Assembly: GCA_900320035.1 (NCBI GenBank)
Contig: ONQU01000079.1
Location: 1 to 11,154, forward strand
Length of the DNA stretch: 11,154 bases
DNA from: an uncultured Rhodospirillaceae bacterium
Lineage (GTDB): Bacteria > Pseudomonadota > Alphaproteobacteria > RF32 > CAG-239
Direction of reading: 5' to 3'
Shown here piece by piece: positions 6,008-11,154 of this stretch. A program made the position numbers and the translations under genes. The notes beneath the pieces were generated by a model. It searched no databases. It had not been told where the DNA came from and saw nothing but the letters and a program-made list of their open reading frames with translations. How positions within the stretch are numbered: the stretch's first letter is position 1; each line of letters starts with the position of its first letter.

Positions 6008-6751
6008 TTACCATTCGTCAAATAAATCAGGTTGTTTATCCTCCTGATCCTTCAGTATCGACAGTGCTTTTTGCACCACAAAATAATTAACCGACACCTG
6101 ATATGCCAGCGAAACTGCATCTATTTCCTCAACCAACCTACAAACATAAAAAAATGACCGCTGTGTATGGTGAATAATATATTCCAAAATTTCCGGCGAA
6201 ATACGCAATTGTCGATCATTAAATAATTTAACAATCAACATTTGCAACATTTGATCATCAGGTTCTTTAATGGCAATAGAAGGTAGCATATTAAGCCGAG
6301 ATTGCAAATCTTTAAGCGGAAAATGCATATAATGCGGCGCTGTTGCTGACGTCCACAAAATGGAACGCCCTTCTTCGTTATGAAATATATTAAATAGGTG
6401 AAATAGAGCTTCATTATCGGCCTTGGCTGTTAAATTTTCGACCACCAAATGCTTATTTTCCATGGCCAAACGATTAACATTGCGCATTTTAATTTGTGCG
6501 GCATTGACTATGCTTATGTTTTCACCGTGCTGCAAAGTTTTTTTCACCTTATCAACCAGCAAATGCGCCAAATGTGTCTTGCCACAACCTTCCGGACCGT
6601 AAATAACCAAACCGTTTTCCGGCCAATGCGGCCATTGCGCAACCATCGCAAAAGCCTCACGATTGCAGTCTGTCACCATAAAATCGGTATTGCCCATCAA
6701 ATTTTGCGGCATAAAAGGAAACGGTATTTGTTTTAATTCCTCATCTTCCAT
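6008..6751 (-). CDS. hdaA: HdaA/Hda-like DnaA-related AAA+ regulator of replication initiation
   Basis: Hda proteins bind the sliding clamp and stimulate ATP hydrolysis by DnaA, stopping re-initiation. This 247-residue protein has a DnaA-type AAA+ core without the DnaA DNA-binding domain: Walker A GPEGCGKT (52-59), a Walker B-like HLVVEN (101-106), box VII DLQSRL with the presumed arginine finger Arg152, and a sensor-2 helix with Arg198. KLFNDRQLRI (175-184) is typical of alphaproteobacterial HdaA. A clamp-binding hexapeptide is expected near the N-terminus, and QIPFPF (8-13) fits. A second clamp-like peptide, QPDLF (240-244), ends the protein, which is not usual. The ATG is one base past the cckA stop, with AGAGGAA as ribosome site inside the cckA end. 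An IstB- or DnaC-type loader is less likely given the clamp motif and length. Confidence 0.9.
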   Translation of the reverse strand: MEDEELKQIPFPFMPQNLMGNTDFMVTDCNREAFAMVAQWPHWPENGLVIYGPEGCGKTHLAHLLVDKVKKTLQHGENISIVNAAQIKMRNVNRLAMENKHLVVENLTAKADNEALFHLFNIFHNEEGRSILWTSATAPHYMHFPLKDLQSRLNMLPSIAIKEPDDQMLQMLIVKLFNDRQLRISPEILEYIIHHTQRSFFYVCRLVEEIDAVSLAYQVSVNYFVVQKALSILKDQEDKQPDLFDEW

Positions 6752-6752
6752 C

Positions 6753-9386
6753 TCATTTCCTCTTTTCCTGTAACACTTCCATCACTTTTTGGCTTAAATT
6801 ACTCAAACTATACGGTTTACTGATGAAGAAAAAGTCCGAAGAGCCAGCCAGTTCCTTGCGGGCAATTTCTTCAGAATATCCCGAAGCCAAGATAATTTGT
6901 GCATGCGGTTGCTTATCTTTAATAATTTTAGCTAGCTCAGCACCACTCATCCCCGGCATCATCATATCGGTAACCACCAAATCAAACTTTTCGCCCTTGT
7001 CAATGTATTCCATGGCATTTTCTGCTGAAACGCATTCAACAACTTGAAACCCTTTTTGCTTTAAGCCGCGCACCCCGACTAAGCGCACAGCATCTTCATC
7101 TTCAACAAACAAAATTTTAATCTCGCCACTACTGCACAATAATTTTCGCTGGCTATCAAACGCATTGATATTCATTCCCAATATAAGCTTATCTGCGGCC
7201 GCATTATTTGCATTTAATAATGTCATCGCGGCATTGCCGAGCTTATCGTGAATGATTTGTTCAGATGGTTGTTGGGCAACGGCAATATTTTCGGCGTTTT
7301 CATTTTCATGACTTGGTAAATAGATTTCAAAGGTTGTCCCTTTTCCTAACTTACTCTGTACTTTAATGAAACCCTCCGTCTGCCGTACAATACCATACAC
7401 CATTGCCAATCCTAAACCGCTTCCGGAATCGATATTGTTACGCTTGGTGGTAAAGAACGGCTCAAATATGCGATTTAAATTTTCCGGCGCAATACCGCAA
7501 CCGGTATCACTCACACTAATCACCACAAAATCACCCGGTTTAATCATATCAGCCCCAAAGCGATACGGCTGACTAAGCCGTTCCGAACGGGTTGCAATAG
7601 TTAAAACACCTTTACCATTCATGGCATCGCGCGCATTGAGTACCAAGTTAATCATAACTTGTGAAAATTGCACCGGATCAACCCTAATATACCCCAAGTC
7701 CGAACCATGATTAATTTGGAATGTTGTACGTTCTCCGGCCATACGCGATAAAAGCGATTGTATCTCCATAAACGATTCTGTCACATCAATCAGTTTCGGA
7801 TTAAGCGGCTGCTTGCGTGAAATGGCAAGCAATTGCCGCGCCACACCGGCCGCGCGATTGACATTGTTTTTGAGTTGCACTAAATCTGAAAAAGACGGAT
7901 CGCCAACACCATGGCGCTGGATCAGCAATTCACATTGACAAATTACCGCTGTCAGCAAATTATTAAAGTCATGCGCCACCCCGCCGGCCAATTGACCAAA
8001 TGCCTGCATTTTCTGGGCTTGTGCCACTTGCATCTCTAAATCGCGTTTTTGCGACATATCTTCCATATATATCACAAGCCCGGTAATTTCGCCCGATAAA
8101 CTCGAATAATGCGCTTTCATCGGATAAATATGCACTTCAACATCTTTACCATTCTTTAGTTTTGTTTCAAAATGAAATTCCTGTTCATTGTTGCGACTAT
8201 ATTCTTCTTGCGCTTCTTTTAATTTATTACGTGCCTCATCGTTAAACCAAATGCTTAGCTTATGGTGCAAAACTTCGGAAACAGACAAATCGAATATTTG
8301 CGCACTACACTCATTAACTTCTAAAATTTGCAAATGTTTATCGGTAAAGACAATACCAATTGGTGCAGTTGTAAATAACCATTCAAATTTATCGGTGATT
8401 TTATTTAATTTATCCCTCAAATCGGCATCGTTCGGAATATTCCAAATAACCACACCTCGTGTTTTTAATTCATTATTTTCACGCACATTTTGCTGCTTCA
8501 CAAAAGCCGGATAGTTGCCGCGCGCGGTTTTAAACATAATGTTATCGCTATACGTCCCATTGGTAGAATGGAGTAATTCCGGTTTATAGGCTACAAAGTC
8601 ATCAACTTTTTTCCCTATCGCCGCATTTTTATCGGTATGCCACCATTCTGCCAACGAATTATTGATATATTCAATTTTACCTTCTTGATTGCATGTATAT
8701 AACCCGACCGGCAGAAAATCGATAAAATTCTGCAAAGATGACTTTTCGTCAGCAAAAACCTGATTCATATTCTTGTACGACGTTATGTTTTCAACGGTCC
8801 ATAAAATATAGCTTTCTTTGTGGATTTTTTTTAATGAGAACTCACCTTCAAAAATATCCGTTTTATCCAGATAAATCGGCTTAACACTAACTTTCAACCA
8901 TTCTTCCACTACAAATACGCTGTCATGGTGCGGATTGATAGATAATGTCACCGATACTTCTTGCAGTTTACTAACTGCCGCGGACAATTTTTGCAAGTCA
9001 AGTTTGTTCGCCGCCGAATCAATAATGTTTTTTTCTAAGAAATCCAAAACAGGTAAATCACCAAAATATTCGCGAGCCAATTTATTGGCAATAATAGCCT
9101 CACCTTTAGCGTTATCCACCCGATAATATTTAACTTTATCGTTCAAAATTTCCGCCGCCATCATCCCGAAACCGATGGCATGCTCGCTCACTTTCAAAAT
9201 GCGGATTGTTACTAAAATGCACAGCACATTCCACACCGCAACACATATTAAGATATAAGCTGCATATTGCGGATAAATAAAGAAAGCAAACAGGCTTAGA
9301 GACATAAACATAATCGCATAGGCCAGAAACACGAGATTTCTTTCCAGCTGGCGATCAGGACGACGATTATTTATATCTCTAAGCAT
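6753..9386 (-). CDS. cckA: CckA-like hybrid sensor histidine kinase/receiver
   Basis: CckA autophosphorylates, passes phosphate to its own receiver and then, via ChpT, to CtrA and CpdR; it can reverse as a phosphatase. This 877-residue protein has two membrane helices (about 18-38 and 42-64), three PAS-like regions (about 82-202, 216-320, 332-445), then QKMQAFGQLAGGVAHDFNNLL with the phospho-acceptor His472, which closely resembles the CckA H-box. The ATPase domain shows VMINLVLNARDAM (577-589), VSDTGCGI (625-632) and GSGLGLAMVYGIV (655-667). The receiver (about 756-874) has acidic residues 762-763, phospho-acceptor Asp807 (VVTDMMMPG) and Lys857. Compared with the better known Caulobacter protein it is longer, with an extra N-terminal PAS-like region and a linker of about 60 residues before the receiver. 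ChpT and CtrA are not in the window. Its start overlaps a tiny upstream frame (see 9380-9394). Confidence 0.93.
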   Translation of the reverse strand: MLRDINNRRPDRQLERNLVFLAYAIMFMSLSLFAFFIYPQYAAYILICVAVWNVLCILVTIRILKVSEHAIGFGMMAAEILNDKVKYYRVDNAKGEAIIANKLAREYFGDLPVLDFLEKNIIDSAANKLDLQKLSAAVSKLQEVSVTLSINPHHDSVFVVEEWLKVSVKPIYLDKTDIFEGEFSLKKIHKESYILWTVENITSYKNMNQVFADEKSSLQNFIDFLPVGLYTCNQEGKIEYINNSLAEWWHTDKNAAIGKKVDDFVAYKPELLHSTNGTYSDNIMFKTARGNYPAFVKQQNVRENNELKTRGVVIWNIPNDADLRDKLNKITDKFEWLFTTAPIGIVFTDKHLQILEVNECSAQIFDLSVSEVLHHKLSIWFNDEARNKLKEAQEEYSRNNEQEFHFETKLKNGKDVEVHIYPMKAHYSSLSGEITGLVIYMEDMSQKRDLEMQVAQAQKMQAFGQLAGGVAHDFNNLLTAVICQCELLIQRHGVGDPSFSDLVQLKNNVNRAAGVARQLLAISRKQPLNPKLIDVTESFMEIQSLLSRMAGERTTFQINHGSDLGYIRVDPVQFSQVMINLVLNARDAMNGKGVLTIATRSERLSQPYRFGADMIKPGDFVVISVSDTGCGIAPENLNRIFEPFFTTKRNNIDSGSGLGLAMVYGIVRQTEGFIKVQSKLGKGTTFEIYLPSHENENAENIAVAQQPSEQIIHDKLGNAAMTLLNANNAAADKLILGMNINAFDSQRKLLCSSGEIKILFVEDEDAVRLVGVRGLKQKGFQVVECVSAENAMEYIDKGEKFDLVVTDMMMPGMSGAELAKIIKDKQPHAQIILASGYSEEIARKELAGSSDFFFISKPYSLSNLSQKVMEVLQEKRK

Positions 9387-9394
9387 TTGCCATT
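9380..9394 (-). promoter_or_regulatory. four-codon minimal frame overlapping the cckA start
   Basis: Upstream of cckA the ribosome-site-like AGAGAAAG is ideally placed for an ATG at 9392-9394, not for the cckA ATG at 9384-9386, which is 8 nt further on. The earlier ATG opens a frame of only four codons (Met-Ala-Asn-Ala) whose TAG stop lies just inside the cckA start region (ATGCTTAG). Ribosomes could end there and restart on cckA. It may instead be chance, with cckA read directly from a distant ribosome site. Confidence 0.3.
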
Positions 9395-9404
9395 TATTCT
9401 TTCT

Positions 9405-11024
9405 CTAGGTCAAAACATCAGCTTTGGTCTTACCGGTGCGCATACCAATCTCGGCAATTTGGCGTGCAACTTCTGCCAACGGTTCTAAAAATTCGAGCAT
9501 ATTTTTATCGAAATCTTGGGTTTCAAAACGCTCCAAATAAACGCGCAAAGTCGCACCATTGGTACCGGTTCCCGACAAACGGTAAACAATCCGCGAATTA
9601 TCGGTAAAATAAACCACCAAACCATTTTTGGTTGAACTACCATCTACCGGATCATTATAAATAAACGCTCCGGCGCTGCGAACAGTAAAATCACCGAAAG
9701 TCTGCCCCGCTAATGTCGGCAATTTAGCTTCTAAATCAGCCATCAATTTATTGGCAACCGCAACATCAATACCGTCATAGTCATTACGCATATAGTAACT
9801 GCGCCCATATTTTGCCCAATGTTCACGCGTAATTTGTTCCACAGACTTACCGGTTACGGCAATAATATTGAGCCAGAACAGCACCGCCCAAATACCGTCT
9901 TTTTCTCTGATATGGCTTGAACCGGTGCCAAAACTTTCTTCACCGCAAAACGTAATACGATGACTATCCATTAAGTTGCAAAAATATTTCCAACCGGTCG
10001 GCACTTCGTAATAACCAATTCCCAAAGCCTTAGCCACACGGCTCACCGCCGTTGAAGTTGCCGCCGACTTAGCCACACCGAAAATACCGTTTTTATACCC
10101 CGGAATCAAGCGATAATTATCAGTTAAAATTGCCAAACTGTCACTCGGTGTTACAAAAAATTTCTTTCCCAAAATCATATTGCGATCACCGTCGCCATCA
10201 TTAGCGGCTCCCATATCCGGTGCATTATCGCTATACATTATATCAACCAGTTGTTTAGCGTAAATCAAATTCGGATCCGGATGTAAGCCGCCAAAATCTT
10301 CCATCGGTACAGCGTTCAAAACTGAGCCTTGCGGTGCGCCTAAAATATCTTCAAATATCTTCTTGGCATATGGACCGGTAACGGCATTAAAAGCATCAAA
10401 CACAAAGCGGAAACCGCCGGCAAAAAGTTTTTTGATTGCCGCAAAATCAAAAATTTCTTCCATCATTTCCACGTACGGTGTTAAATAATCTATCACCTCA
10501 ATTTCCATATTACCCAATTTTTGCGTACCGAGCCGACTTAAATCAACATCAGGCGCATCTAATATTTTATATTCACGGATATTTTTGCTGTTTTCATATA
10601 TCTTATCACTCACCGCCGTCGGGCACTGTCCGCCGGTAGCGGTAGCGTATTTAATTCCAAAATCGCCGTTTTTACCCCCCGGATTATGCGATGCCGTCAG
10701 CACAAAACCACCATCAGCCTTATTATCCAGCAAAACACGCGATGATGTCGGCGTAGAAATTAGGCCATCTTGCCCCACAATTAACTTTTTCATGCCGTTG
10801 GCCGCCGCCATTTTCATAATTTTCTGAATCGCTATTTTGTTAAAATAGCGCCCATCACCACCTAACACAAAAGTTTTACCTTCTACGCCACCAATGGTAT
10901 CAAAAATACTCTGCACAAAATTTTCCACATAATTCGGCTGTTCTACTGTTTTTGACTTTTTACGCAAACCTGCCGTTCCCATTTTCTGGTCATCATACGG
11001 CGTTGTTGGTACAATTTTCAGCAT
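9405..11024 (-). CDS. pgm: alpha-D-glucose phosphate phosphoglucomutase (eukaryote-like Pgm)
   Basis: Pgm interconverts glucose 1-phosphate and glucose 6-phosphate, linking glycolysis with glycogen and surface-polysaccharide precursors. The 539 residues match the four-domain alpha-D-phosphohexomutase family, most like the animal/plant PGM1 branch common in alphaproteobacteria. The active serine is Ser112 in TASHNPGG (110-117), the metal loop is DGDGDR (276-281; Asp276, 278, 280), the sugar-specificity loop is CGEESFGTGSSHIREKDG (360-377), and the phosphate loop is RLSGTGTNGATLR (482-494). The first conserved segment reads KMGTAGLRK where the family usually has KPGTSGLRK. The ATG is preceded by GGGAGG with 6 nt spacing. 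It is the first gene of its block and cckA follows 18 nt after its stop, so they may share a transcript. Confidence 0.95.
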   Translation of the reverse strand: MLKIVPTTPYDDQKMGTAGLRKKSKTVEQPNYVENFVQSIFDTIGGVEGKTFVLGGDGRYFNKIAIQKIMKMAAANGMKKLIVGQDGLISTPTSSRVLLDNKADGGFVLTASHNPGGKNGDFGIKYATATGGQCPTAVSDKIYENSKNIREYKILDAPDVDLSRLGTQKLGNMEIEVIDYLTPYVEMMEEIFDFAAIKKLFAGGFRFVFDAFNAVTGPYAKKIFEDILGAPQGSVLNAVPMEDFGGLHPDPNLIYAKQLVDIMYSDNAPDMGAANDGDGDRNMILGKKFFVTPSDSLAILTDNYRLIPGYKNGIFGVAKSAATSTAVSRVAKALGIGYYEVPTGWKYFCNLMDSHRITFCGEESFGTGSSHIREKDGIWAVLFWLNIIAVTGKSVEQITREHWAKYGRSYYMRNDYDGIDVAVANKLMADLEAKLPTLAGQTFGDFTVRSAGAFIYNDPVDGSSTKNGLVVYFTDNSRIVYRLSGTGTNGATLRVYLERFETQDFDKNMLEFLEPLAEVARQIAEIGMRTGKTKADVLT

Positions 11025-11154
11025 AATTTTCCTCCCTGTTTATAAATAATTCTATAGTTATATATGTATCATTAAAAAGATTAAAAGGTAAAGTTTTTTT
11101 CATCATCTAAACACATTTATTTTGCGTTTGATCCAACAAGTCAGCGCATTATTC
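11025..11154 (-). promoter_or_regulatory. leader and likely promoter region of pgm
   Basis: The 130 bp before pgm are AT-rich and hold its strong ribosome site (GGGAGG, minus strand of 11031-11036). Several TATA-like hexamers occur (for example around 11045-11065), but no -35/-10 pair is convincing. An open stretch on the minus strand runs in from the right edge to a TGA at 11103-11105; it encodes only about 16 residues and could be the end of another gene, but this is not supported by any motif. Confidence 0.35.

Noticed and set aside
11103..11154. C-terminal end of another minus-strand gene at the right edge
   Set aside because: Only about 16 codons are visible, with no motif; an open stretch this short is expected by chance.

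Overview
The window reads as a chromosomal segment of an AT-rich alphaproteobacterium. The lineage call rests on a CckA-type hybrid histidine kinase with the characteristic H-box, an HdaA/DnaA-like replication regulator, a eukaryote-like phosphoglucomutase and a SUF-type sulfur-transfer module. Low GC and many hydrophobic or Asn/Lys-rich stretches suggest a host-associated or gut-type lineage, but that is inference. All nine recognised genes lie on the minus strand, so transcription runs from high to low coordinates. I see no rRNA, tRNA, CRISPR array, insertion sequence or phage gene.

Upstream block (11024 down to 5256): pgm (alpha-phosphoglucomutase), cckA (cell-cycle hybrid kinase), hdaA (DnaA inactivator) and a four-helix membrane protein resembling DUF1189. 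The first three genes are 18 and 1 nt apart, and the fourth follows after 44 nt with its own strong ribosome site. A hairpin with a T-tract (5202-5233) closes the block. It places the kinase that controls the CtrA phosphorelay next to the factor that shuts off DnaA, so both main cell-cycle controls may be co-expressed.

Downstream block (5112 down to 216): sufS, sufT (DUF59), sufE, a sucC-like gene, a sucD-like gene and comF. The genes overlap by 1-4 nt or are separated by at most 9 nt, which indicates one transcript with translational coupling. An imperfect inverted repeat sits just upstream of sufS, where an iron or Fe-S responsive repressor might bind. SufS/SufE extract and pass sulfur, and SufT helps Fe-S maturation; sufBCD are not in the window.

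The most striking point is the SucC/SucD-like pair. Both frames are intact and align end to end with succinyl-CoA synthetase. However, the alpha-like subunit has Tyr in place of the phosphorylated active-site His, Lys in place of the Glu that supports it, and Ala-Ser in place of the Ser-Gly that holds the phosphate. The beta-like subunit has lost the glycine-rich nucleotide loop. It therefore probably does not carry out the normal succinyl-CoA synthetase reaction. An altered acyl-CoA or carbamoyl chemistry, a CoA-binding scaffold, or a regulatory role linked to the SUF operon are all open.

The edges (1-215 and 11025-11154) are AT-rich and hold no gene I can support.
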